NCBI GenBank assembly: GCA_903873565.1
Contig: CAIQOY010000216.1
Location: 1 to 8,729 of the forward strand
Origin: an uncultured Actinomycetes bacterium
Lineage (GTDB): Bacteria > Actinomycetota > Thermoleophilia > Gaiellales > F1-60-MAGs149
Length of the DNA stretch: 8,729 nucleotides
Reading direction: 5' to 3'
In this document: positions 1-5,713 of the stretch, piece after piece
How positions within the stretch are numbered: position 1 is the first letter of the stretch
Layout of the letters: every line of letters starts with the position of its first letter
Made by a program: the position numbers and the translations under genes
The notes under the pieces: model-generated
Databases searched by the model: none
Told to the model about the DNA's origin: nothing
What the model saw: only the letters and a program-made list of their open reading frames with translations

Positions 1-139
1 CCCGGCGTCGCCGACCGCCGCGGCGGAGCCCGCCGCGGGCGCGGGTGCGTCCGGCGGGTCCGCTGCGGAGGTCCCCGAGCCCGTGGCGCCCGCGGCGGCG
101 AGCTGCGGCCTCGGCTCCGCGGAGATCGGCTGCCGATGA
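1..139 (+). CDS. C-terminal fragment of a Pro/Ala/Gly-rich protein (5' end outside window)
   Basis: Reading from base 2, a frame stays open for 45 codons and stops at TGA 137-139. Its last bases overlap the ATG of the next gene as ATGA, a typical sign of translational coupling. The visible residues are a low-complexity Ala/Pro/Gly/Ser/Glu stretch ending in ASCGLGSAEIGCR, with two cysteines nine residues apart. Such tails are common as linkers or ends of exported proteins, and the next gene also looks exported, so this may be the first of a secreted pair. No domain can be recognised from so short a piece. The call rests on the ATGA overlap, the high-GC third positions and the lack of any better frame. 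Confidence 0.55.
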   Translation, partial: PASPTAAAEPAAGAGASGGSAAEVPEPVAPAAASCGLGSAEIGCR

Positions 140-1359
140 GGCGCATCGCCGTCCTCGTGGCGCTCGTGCTCGGCCTCGCGGCCGCGGCGTCGGCGCAGGC
201 CCGGCCCGCGGTGGTGGAGCCACCCCCGATCGGCGGCGAGCCCGTCGTGGGCGGCCTGCTCGAGGCCGGGCCGGCCCTGCTCGACGGCGCCGAGCCCGCC
301 GACACCGCGCTGGCCTGGGAGCGCTCCGCGCCGGACGGGACGTTCACGGCGGTCCCCGACGCCTCGGCGGCCTCCTACCGGCCGACCGAGGCGGACGTCG
401 GCCGGCTCCTGCGGGTGCGCATCGCCGTCGAGACGCCGGAGGGCACGGACGAGGCGGTCTCCGCGTCCGTGGGGCCGATCCGCCGGGCGTCGGTCGCGCC
501 CGCCCGGCTGGTCGTCGGCCCCGAGCGCCCGGCGGGCGGGCCCGACGCCCCGTGGGCCGCGCTCGCGCGCTGGACCCTGACCGCGGGCGAGGCGGTCGCG
601 GTGCGCGGCCGGCTGGGCGCCCTCGATCCGGCGACGCCCGTCGAGGTGGTGCTGGAGCCGACCGTGCCGTCCCTGCCCGTCGTACGGGAGCCGCTCGCCC
701 CCGACGGGCGCGGGGAGCTGCGCGGCCGCATGGAGCCCGTGGCCAACGCGGTCGCGTGGCTCGTGGTCGACGGCGACGAGGACGACCGCATCCGGCTCGG
801 GGTGGTGGGGGTGCGGCCCCGGATCGAGGCCCGCATCGCCGCGCGCCCCGACGGGCGCGACGCGCGCGGGCGGCCGCTCGTGCGCGATCTGCGCCTGCTC
901 GGCGGCAGCGCGGTCCTGCCGGGCGTGGCCGGGCTGAGGCTGTCCTGGGAGGGCATCCTGCCGGGCGAGCGCGAGGGCACCGCGGTCTGCCGCGCCGACG
1001 AGCGCGTGGTGTCCGGCGCGGGCGGGGCGCTGACGGGCGGCTGCCGCACCCGCGGGGCGTGGGCGGCGGCGCGCTGGCGGCTCGTCTACGACCCGGGCAC
1101 GGCCGATCCGGGCGCCGCGCCGTTCCTCCCCGCGGCGAGCGCGTGGTCGCGGCCGGCGACCCGTCCCGGCCGCCCCGCGGGGGTCCCGGTCCTGCCCCGG
1201 GCCTGCGCTACCCTTCCGGCGTGGACCTCGGCGTCGTCAAGGAGCTCATCGAGGGCGCGCTGCCGGGCAGCCGCGCCACCGTCGAGGACTTCATGGGCGC
1301 CGGCGGCGACCACCTCGCCGTCCGCGTCGAGGCCGAGCAGTTCGCCGGCAAGTCCCTGA
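136..1359 (+). CDS. putative exported protein with an Ig-like domain; 3' end overlaps bolA
   Basis: The 407-residue frame opens with a clear signal peptide: MRR, a hydrophobic Ala/Val/Leu core (residues 4-18) and an AQA signal-peptidase-like site near residue 22. Residues about 29-115 resemble the single Ig-like modules common in actinobacterial surface proteins, with a GEPVVGGLL strand, a W in the middle and then YRPTEADVGRLLRVRI. Residues about 120-335 are a mixed region rich in Val/Arg/Pro with two cysteines (285 and 303) that could form a disulfide. No enzymatic motif is visible. The start is the ATG of an ATGA overlap with the upstream frame, with GGAG 11 bases before it. The last 46 codons lie over bolA in another frame, and their composition (Ser/Arg/Pro/Ala) looks like a shadow, so the true C-terminus is uncertain. 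Function unknown. Confidence 0.65.
   Translation: MRRIAVLVALVLGLAAAASAQARPAVVEPPPIGGEPVVGGLLEAGPALLDGAEPADTALAWERSAPDGTFTAVPDASAASYRPTEADVGRLLRVRIAVETPEGTDEAVSASVGPIRRASVAPARLVVGPERPAGGPDAPWAALARWTLTAGEAVAVRGRLGALDPATPVEVVLEPTVPSLPVVREPLAPDGRGELRGRMEPVANAVAWLVVDGDEDDRIRLGVVGVRPRIEARIAARPDGRDARGRPLVRDLRLLGGSAVLPGVAGLRLSWEGILPGEREGTAVCRADERVVSGAGGALTGGCRTRGAWAAARWRLVYDPGTADPGAAPFLPAASAWSRPATRPGRPAGVPVLPRACATLPAWTSASSRSSSRARCRAAAPPSRTSWAPAATTSPSASRPSSSPASP
1209..1214 (+). promoter_or_regulatory. candidate -10 box (TACCCT) for leaderless bolA
   Basis: TACCCT ends 6 bases before the bolA GTG. With normal -10 to start-site spacing, transcription would begin at or next to the start codon, giving a leaderless message. 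There is no ribosome binding site in front of the GTG, which fits. No -35 element is visible. The same arrangement recurs before the PfkB kinase gene and thrS. Confidence 0.45.
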
Positions 1360-1463
1360 TCGAGCAGCACAAGCTGGTCTACGCCGCGGTGCAGGCCCAG
1401 CTCGACTCGGGCGAGATCCACGCGCTCTCCATCACCACCGTCCCGATCGAGCCTGGAGCCTGA
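1221..1463 (+). CDS. bolA: BolA family protein
   Basis: An 80-residue protein from GTG. BolA proteins bind a [2Fe-2S] cluster together with monothiol CGFS glutaredoxins and act in iron-sulfur trafficking or iron sensing; some also bind DNA. The sequence has the compact BolA fold pattern: an N-terminal helix (VVKELIEGALPGS), a short strand region ending in GGDHLAVRV, then the helix KSLIEQHKLVYAAVQ and the final strand IHALSITT. His50, in EQHKLVY, matches the invariant histidine of the family that ligands the shared cluster. The length is typical of the short BolA/IbaG type. The GTG start is chosen because everything downstream of it fits the family and everything upstream in that frame is Pro/Arg-rich shadow. 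The glutaredoxin gene follows after 2 bases, so the two are co-transcribed and likely partners. Confidence 0.9.
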   Translation: MDLGVVKELIEGALPGSRATVEDFMGAGGDHLAVRVEAEQFAGKSLIEQHKLVYAAVQAQLDSGEIHALSITTVPIEPGA

Positions 1464-1465
1464 GC

Positions 1466-1804
1466 ATGAGCGTCATGTCCGACGAGCAGATCTACGACGA
1501 GATCGTCTCGATCATCACCGGCAACCGCATCGCCCTGTTCATGAAGGGCACCCCGGAGGAGCCCCGCTGCGGGTTCTCGGCGCGGGTCGCCGAGCGCCTG
1601 CTCGAGGCCGGCGTCGAGTTCGTCTCCGTCGACATCCTCCCGGATCCGCGGATCCGCCAGCAGCTGACCGCCTACTCGAGCTGGCCCACGACGCCGCAGC
1701 TGTTCGTCTCGGGCGAGCTGATCGGCGGCTGCGACATCGTCGAGGAGCTGCACGCCAAGGGCGAGCTGGCCGGCATCCTCGCCGACGACGCACCCGCGGA
1801 GTAG
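1466..1804 (+). CDS. grxD: monothiol CGFS glutaredoxin (Grx4/GrxD type)
   Basis: A 112-residue single-domain glutaredoxin. CGFS-type glutaredoxins carry and transfer [2Fe-2S] clusters with glutathione as co-ligand, and form mixed dimers with BolA proteins. Family marks are all present: the FMKGTPEEP strand and loop with the glutathione-contacting Lys27, the active site CGFS at 35-38, WPTTPQLF at 73-80 with the cis-proline, and GGCDI at 87-91. The length equals that of the usual bacterial Grx4. The start ATG at 1466 has GGAG at 1455-1458, seven bases upstream; an in-frame ATG at 1475 is too far from it. The gene lies 2 bases after bolA, giving the classic BolA-Grx pair. A CGFS glutaredoxin needs glutathione or a substitute thiol, which is notable in a probable actinobacterium. 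Confidence 0.95.
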   Translation: MSVMSDEQIYDEIVSIITGNRIALFMKGTPEEPRCGFSARVAERLLEAGVEFVSVDILPDPRIRQQLTAYSSWPTTPQLFVSGELIGGCDIVEELHAKGELAGILADDAPAE

Positions 1805-1822
1805 CCCCTCGGCCCGCGTGTT

Positions 1823-1864
1823 AAGGGCCTGAACCTCCCGTACGCGGAGGCGCTACAGGGCCTT
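1823..1864. promoter_or_regulatory. nested inverted repeat in the grxD-crp intergenic region
   Basis: The outer arms are AAGGGCCTG (1823-1831) and CAGGGCCTT (1856-1864), pairing at 8 of 9 positions. Inside lies a perfect inner stem, CCTCC (1834-1838) with GGAGG (1846-1850), around a 7-base loop. AGGGCCT also occurs as a direct repeat 33 bases apart, about three helical turns. No T-run follows, so it is not a standard intrinsic terminator. It may be an RNA structure, a factor-assisted end of the bolA-grxD message, or an operator. The structure is seen directly; its function is unknown. Confidence 0.45.
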
Positions 1865-1903
1865 CACGCCGGCGCAACATCGGCCTCGCACCATGGATTC
1901 GCG

Positions 1904-1922
1904 ACCCCGCCCACCGCGGGGT
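1904..1922. promoter_or_regulatory. 7-bp perfect stem-loop ahead of the crp-like gene
   Basis: ACCCCGC (1904-1910) and GCGGGGT (1916-1922) are exact reverse complements around a CCACC loop. The element ends 12 bases before the GGAGG ribosome binding site of the regulator gene. As RNA it would be a stable hairpin in the leader; as DNA it is a short palindrome that a dimeric regulator could bind. No T-run follows. High GC makes chance stems more likely, so a function is only possible. Confidence 0.35.
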
Positions 1923-1934
1923 GCCGGATCACAC

Positions 1935-1939
1935 GGAGG
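1935..1939 (+). promoter_or_regulatory. ribosome binding site GGAGG of the crp-like gene
   Basis: GGAGG lies 5 bases before ATG 1945. It decides the start in favour of this ATG over the in-frame GTG at 1921, which would add eight residues and would itself fall on the hairpin at 1904-1922. Confidence 0.75.
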
Positions 1940-1944
1940 CCGAC

Positions 1945-2664
1945 ATGAACCCCCACATCCTCACCGCCGTCCGGGAGACGCCCTTCTTCGAGGGCCTGTC
2001 GCCCGACCGCGCGAACCGCGCCGCCAGCGCGTTCCACCTGCGCACGTACGAGCGCGGGGAGACGATCTCCGGCGTGGCCGACCAGGAGCCCTGCACCTAC
2101 GTGCTGGTCTCGGGGGTGGCCCGCGCCGTGCGCGTCAACCACGACGGCCGCTGCCTGACCAGCGGCCTCCTGGACGGCGGGATGGCCTTCGGCCGGCTGC
2201 CGTACGCCGCCGACGAGGCGACGGAGCAGGTCGAGGCGCTCGTCGAGTGCGAGGTGCTGCGCGTGCCGACCCGCGACCTCGAGTCCCTGGCCGCCGTCGA
2301 CCCCCTGATCGCGCGCAGCCTCGCGCAGTCGAGCGCGCAGCGCCTGCGCGCCGCCGAGCAGCGGCTCGCCGCGCTCGCCTTCCAGCCCGTGCCGGCGCGC
2401 CTCGCCGGCGTGGTGCTGGAGCTGGCCGACCACTTCGGCAAGGTCACCCCGGAGGGCGTCCGCCTCGACGTGCGCCTCACGCACGGCGCGCTGGCCGAGA
2501 TGACGGGCACGACGCGCGAGACCCTGACCAAGGTGTCGGGCTGGCTGCGCACCGAGGGCATCTGCTCGATCGAGCGCCGCGCGATCTGGGTGATGGACTG
2601 GCAGGCGCTCGAGGCCGTCCACGCCGGCGAGCGCTGCATGCCGGGGCGCACGGCGCGGGCCTAG
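1945..2664 (+). CDS. Crp/Fnr-family transcriptional regulator with atypical effector pocket
   Basis: A 239-residue protein with the two-domain Crp layout. Residues about 12-110 form the cyclic-nucleotide-binding-like beta-roll (FFEGLSP, then RTYERGETI, YVLVSG and DGRCLTSGLL). A long dimer helix follows at about 117-145. The C-terminal winged helix-turn-helix has LTHGALAEMTGTTRETLTKV around 178-197 and WLRTEG after it, a very good Crp-type match. Where cAMP-binding members have the FGE-L...R-A phosphate cassette, this one has FGRLPYAADEATEQ (82-95), lacking both the glutamate and the arginine. Binding of cAMP is therefore doubtful. There are five cysteines (50, 70, 102, 207, 231), not in the Fnr [4Fe-4S] spacing. 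It lies downstream of the bolA-grxD pair and 22 bases before the kinase gene. Regulator class is confident; signal and targets are unknown. Confidence 0.9.
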   Translation: MNPHILTAVRETPFFEGLSPDRANRAASAFHLRTYERGETISGVADQEPCTYVLVSGVARAVRVNHDGRCLTSGLLDGGMAFGRLPYAADEATEQVEALVECEVLRVPTRDLESLAAVDPLIARSLAQSSAQRLRAAEQRLAALAFQPVPARLAGVVLELADHFGKVTPEGVRLDVRLTHGALAEMTGTTRETLTKVSGWLRTEGICSIERRAIWVMDWQALEAVHAGERCMPGRTARA

Positions 2665-2670
2665 GCTCCT

Positions 2671-2679
2671 TGCTAGGGT
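2671..2679 (+). promoter_or_regulatory. extended -10 box (TGC TAGGGT) for leaderless pfkB-type gene
   Basis: TAGGGT (2674-2679) is preceded by TGC, the extended -10 form TGn. The GTG start lies exactly 7 bases downstream, so the transcript would start at or very near the start codon. No Shine-Dalgarno sequence lies between them, and no -35 box is recognisable. The gene can thus be expressed apart from the regulator upstream. Confidence 0.6.
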
Positions 2680-2686
2680 CCCGGCC

Positions 2687-3598
2687 GTGCCCCGCCTGGT
2701 CGCCGTCGGCTCGATCGCGTACGACTCCCTCGAGACGCCCTTCGGGCGCCGCGAGCGGGCGCTGGGCGGCTCCGCCGTCCACTTCTCGCTGGCCGCGCGG
2801 CTCTTCACCGAGGTCGGCGTGGTGGGGGTCGTGGGCGACGACTTCGACGGCGAGCCGGTGCTGACGGAGCGGGGGATCGACACGAGCGGCATCCAGGTCG
2901 TGCCGGGCGGGACCACGTTCGCCTGGGAGGGCCGCTACGGCTACGACCTCAACGTCGCGGAGACGCTCGACACCCGGCTCGGCGTGTTCGAGCACTTCGA
3001 CCCGCAGCTCGGCGCCGCGCACCGCGACGCGCCGGTGCTCTTCCTCGGCAACATACAGCCCGACCTGCAGCGCTCCGTGCGCGCCCAGTCGAACGCGGCC
3101 TTCGTGGCCCTCGACTCGATGAACCTCTGGATCGAGATCGCCAAGGACAGCCTGACGGCGGCGATCGGCGAGGTCGACGCGGTCATCCTCAACGACGGCG
3201 AGGCGCGCCAGCTGACCGGCGAGGCCACGCTGCTGAAGGCGGCTCGCGCGATCAGCGCGCTCGGCCCGCGCATCGTCGTGATCAAGCGCGGCGAGTACGG
3301 CGCGGCGCTCTTCGTCGACGGCCGCTTCTTCGGGGTGCCGGGCTACCCGCTGGAGGAGGTCTTCGACCCCACGGGTGCGGGGGACTCCTTCGCCGGCGGC
3401 TTCGTCGGCTACCTGGCCGCCTCGGGCCAGACCAGCCCCGACCTCGAGCACCTGCGCCGCGCCGTCGCCTACGGCTCGATCGTCGCCTCCTTCAACGTGG
3501 AGGAGTTCGGGACGGAGCGGGTGCAGCGGCTGTGCCGCGACGAGGTCGACGGGCGCGTCCGCGACTTCCACGCGATGACGTCGTTCGTCCTCGCCTGA
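2687..3598 (+). CDS. PfkB/ribokinase-family kinase, substrate unknown
   Basis: A 303-residue member of the ribokinase fold family, which phosphorylates sugars, nucleosides or related small molecules with ATP in the cytoplasm. The N-terminal strand is RLVAVGSIAYDSLETP. The substrate-side Gly-Gly is at 27-28 (GGSAVHFSLAARL). The NxxE magnesium motif is N169-D-G-E172. The PfkB signature DPTGAGDSFAGG spans 227-238 with catalytic base Asp233. Length is normal. A DSMNLWIEI segment (143-151) seems to mark a particular subgroup that I recall as orphan sugar kinases, but I cannot name its substrate. The GTG start is chosen for its position 7 bases after an extended -10 box and because the first strand begins right after it. 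It stands between the Crp-like gene (22 bases upstream) and thrS (49 bases downstream). Confidence 0.9.
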   Translation: MPRLVAVGSIAYDSLETPFGRRERALGGSAVHFSLAARLFTEVGVVGVVGDDFDGEPVLTERGIDTSGIQVVPGGTTFAWEGRYGYDLNVAETLDTRLGVFEHFDPQLGAAHRDAPVLFLGNIQPDLQRSVRAQSNAAFVALDSMNLWIEIAKDSLTAAIGEVDAVILNDGEARQLTGEATLLKAARAISALGPRIVVIKRGEYGAALFVDGRFFGVPGYPLEEVFDPTGAGDSFAGGFVGYLAASGQTSPDLEHLRRAVAYGSIVASFNVEEFGTERVQRLCRDEVDGRVRDFHAMTSFVLA

Positions 3599-3631
3599 GG
3601 CGCCGGTCCGACCCGCCCGGCGGCCGCCGGT

Positions 3632-3640
3632 TGGTAGCCT
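3632..3640 (+). promoter_or_regulatory. extended -10 box (TGG TAGCCT) for leaderless thrS
   Basis: TAGCCT (3635-3640) is preceded by TGG, and the thrS GTG begins 7 bases later, the same geometry as at the kinase gene. No ribosome binding site is present. Such spacing leaves no room for a T-box or other leader-based control of this synthetase gene. Confidence 0.6.
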
Positions 3641-3647
3641 GCGGTCC

Positions 3648-5561
3648 GTGAAGGTCCATCTCCCCGACGGCACCGCGCTCGACCTGCCCGACGGCGCGAC
3701 CGGGCTCGACTGCGCCCGCGCGATCGGCGAGCGCCTGGCCAAGGCGGCCGCGGCGATCGAGGTCGACGGCGAGCTGCGCGACCTGCGCCTGCCCCTGCCC
3801 GACGGCGCCACCGTGCGGATCCTGCGCGTCGGCGACCCCGAGGCCCTGCCCGTGCTGCGCCACTCGACGGCGCACGTGCTCGCCGAGGCCGCCCGCCACG
3901 TCTTCCCGGGCGTGAAGATCTCGATCGGCCCGGCGATCGACAACGGCTTCTACTACGACTTCGACTTCCCCGAGCAGATCGGCGAGGCCGACCTCAAGCG
4001 CCTCGAGGACGAGATGCGCCGGATCCTCAAGACGCGCCACCCGTTCGAGCGCGGCACGGTGGAGCGCGAGGAGATCCGCCAGCGCTTCGTCGACGAGGAC
4101 GAGGGCTACAAGGTCGAGCTGATCGACGACCTGCCGGTCGACGAGCCCCTGACGGTCTACACGCAGGACGACTTCACGGACCTCTGCCGCGGCCCGCACC
4201 TGCAGGACACGGGGCCGATCAAGGCCTTCACGCTCACGCACCTGGCCGGCGCCTACTGGCGCGGCGACGCGAGCCGGCCGATGCTGACGCGGGTCTACGG
4301 CACCGCCTTCTTCACGCAGGAGGACCTCGACCAGCACCTCCACAACATCGAGGAGGCGCTCAAGCGCGACCACCGCCGGCTCGGGCGCGAGCTGGACCTC
4401 TTCTCGTTCAACGACGCCTCGCCGGGCGCGCCCTTCTGGCACCCGAAGGGCATGGTCGTCTGGAACACCCTCGTCGACATGTGGCGCGACGAGAACGGGG
4501 CGCGCGGCTACCAGGAGGTGAAGACGCCGATCCTCTACGCGTCCGACCTCTGGAAGACCTCGGGCCACTGGGACAAGTTCCGCGAGAACATGTACCTGCT
4601 CGAGATCGAGGAGCGCGCCTTCGGCATGAAGCCGATGAACTGCCCGGCGCACTGCATGATCTTCAAGAGCGAGCGGCGCTCCTACCGCGAGCTGCCGCTG
4701 CGCATGAACGAGGTCGGCCTCGTGCACCGCCACGAGCCGTCGGGCACCCTGCACGGCCTGATGCGGGTGCGCCACATCACGCAGGACGACGCGCACCTCT
4801 TCATCACCGTCGACCAGATCGAGGAGGAGGTGCAGGGCGTGCTCGGCTTCGCCCTCGACCTCTACGAGCTGTTCGCGATGGACTACCGGATCGAGCTCTC
4901 CACGCGGCCCGAGGTGCGGGTCGGCGACGACGGCATCTGGGACAAGGCCGAGGAGGCCCTGCACCGCGTCCTGCAGGCGCGCGGCATCGACTACCGCGTC
5001 AACGAGGGCGACGGCGCCTTCTACGGGCCCAAGATCGACCTGCACCTGACGGACTCCCTCGGGCGCTCCTGGCAGTGCGGCACGGTCCAGCTCGACTTCA
5101 ACCTGCCGGACCGCTTCGAGCTGGTCTACACGGGCTCCGACGATCGCGACCACCGGCCCGTGATGATCCACCGGGCGCTGCTCGGCAGCTTCGAGCGCTT
5201 CATCGGCATCCTGATCGAGCACTACGGCGGCGCCTTCCCGCTCTGGCTGGCGCCCGTGCAGGCCGTCGTGCTGCCCATCTCGGACCGCCACCACGAGGCC
5301 GCCGACCTGGCCTGCGCCACGCTCAAGGCGGCGGGGCTGCGCGCCCAGGTCGACGCCCGCGGCGAGTCGATCGGCAAGCGCATCGCGGAGGCCGAGACCC
5401 AGAAGGTGCCCGCGATGCTGGTGATCGGCGACCGCGAGGCCGAGGCGGGCGCGGCGGCGGTGCGCCGCCACGGCGGGCACGACCTCGGCACCCAGCCGCT
5501 CGCCCAGGTCGTCGAGGAGCTCGCGCGGGAGCGCGACGCCCGCGTGATCCACGGCGCGTAG
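3648..5561 (+). CDS. thrS: threonine--tRNA ligase
   Basis: Threonyl-tRNA synthetase (637 residues, usual size) activates threonine with ATP and charges tRNA-Thr, with editing of mis-charged serine. Domains in order: TGS (about 1-62, opening VKVHLPDGTALDLPDGATGL); the editing domain (about 70-220) with HSTAH at 72-76 and C180RGPH184, the metal-like site of the editing domain; the class II catalytic core (about 240-530); and the anticodon-binding domain (about 533-637). The zinc ligands of the active site are seen as Cys332 in MNCPAHC, His383 in ITQDDAHLF and His508 in MIHRALLGS. The motif 2 region is MNEVGLVHRHEPSGTLHG. The GTG start fits the TGS strand and the -10 box 7 bases upstream. The gene is followed by infC after 172 bases, an order shared with many proteobacteria. 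No missing catalytic residue was noticed. Confidence 0.98.
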   Translation: MKVHLPDGTALDLPDGATGLDCARAIGERLAKAAAAIEVDGELRDLRLPLPDGATVRILRVGDPEALPVLRHSTAHVLAEAARHVFPGVKISIGPAIDNGFYYDFDFPEQIGEADLKRLEDEMRRILKTRHPFERGTVEREEIRQRFVDEDEGYKVELIDDLPVDEPLTVYTQDDFTDLCRGPHLQDTGPIKAFTLTHLAGAYWRGDASRPMLTRVYGTAFFTQEDLDQHLHNIEEALKRDHRRLGRELDLFSFNDASPGAPFWHPKGMVVWNTLVDMWRDENGARGYQEVKTPILYASDLWKTSGHWDKFRENMYLLEIEERAFGMKPMNCPAHCMIFKSERRSYRELPLRMNEVGLVHRHEPSGTLHGLMRVRHITQDDAHLFITVDQIEEEVQGVLGFALDLYELFAMDYRIELSTRPEVRVGDDGIWDKAEEALHRVLQARGIDYRVNEGDGAFYGPKIDLHLTDSLGRSWQCGTVQLDFNLPDRFELVYTGSDDRDHRPVMIHRALLGSFERFIGILIEHYGGAFPLWLAPVQAVVLPISDRHHEAADLACATLKAAGLRAQVDARGESIGKRIAEAETQKVPAMLVIGDREAEAGAAAVRRHGGHDLGTQPLAQVVEELARERDARVIHGA

Positions 5562-5639
5562 CCCGTCGCAGACCGCGCACGACGCGGGGGAAACCGCGTA
5601 ACGATGCGGTCGGAGCGCGGGGGCGGGGCGTCCGTACCG

Positions 5640-5648
5640 TGCTACGAT
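5640..5648 (+). promoter_or_regulatory. extended -10 box (TGC TACGAT) for the infC-rpmI-rplT-trmH operon
   Basis: TACGAT (5643-5648) with TGC just before it is the best promoter match in the gap. The predicted start near 5655 leaves a leader of about 80 bases before the infC TTG. This contrasts with the leaderless pattern at the three genes upstream. The -35 area is only G/C-rich. Confidence 0.5.
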
Positions 5649-5713
5649 CGCCCGCGTCGGCCGGCCCCGGGCCCGCCGCGATTCACCCGATAGCCGAACG
5701 GAGACCATCACCC

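Noticed and set aside
1173..1182. CCCCGCGGGG palindrome before bolA as a terminator or operator
   Set aside because: It is only ten bases with no loop to spare and lies in 80-90% GC sequence, where such palindromes arise by chance.
45..1220. Long + strand frame of Arg/Ala/Gly-rich sequence running into bolA
   Set aside because: Its composition is that of a shifted reading of GC-rich coding DNA. Only the part from GTG 1221 onward resembles a protein family (BolA). The signal-peptide frame at 136 explains the region better.
1893..2864. + strand frame starting at ATG 1893 across the crp-like gene and into the kinase gene
   Set aside because: It is a shadow frame of Arg/Pro/Ala composition overlapping two well-supported genes.
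2477..3943. 488-codon open frame on the - strand opposite the PfkB kinase
   Set aside because: It mirrors the regulator-kinase-thrS junctions across several genes. It is Arg/Ala/Val-rich with no recognisable motif.
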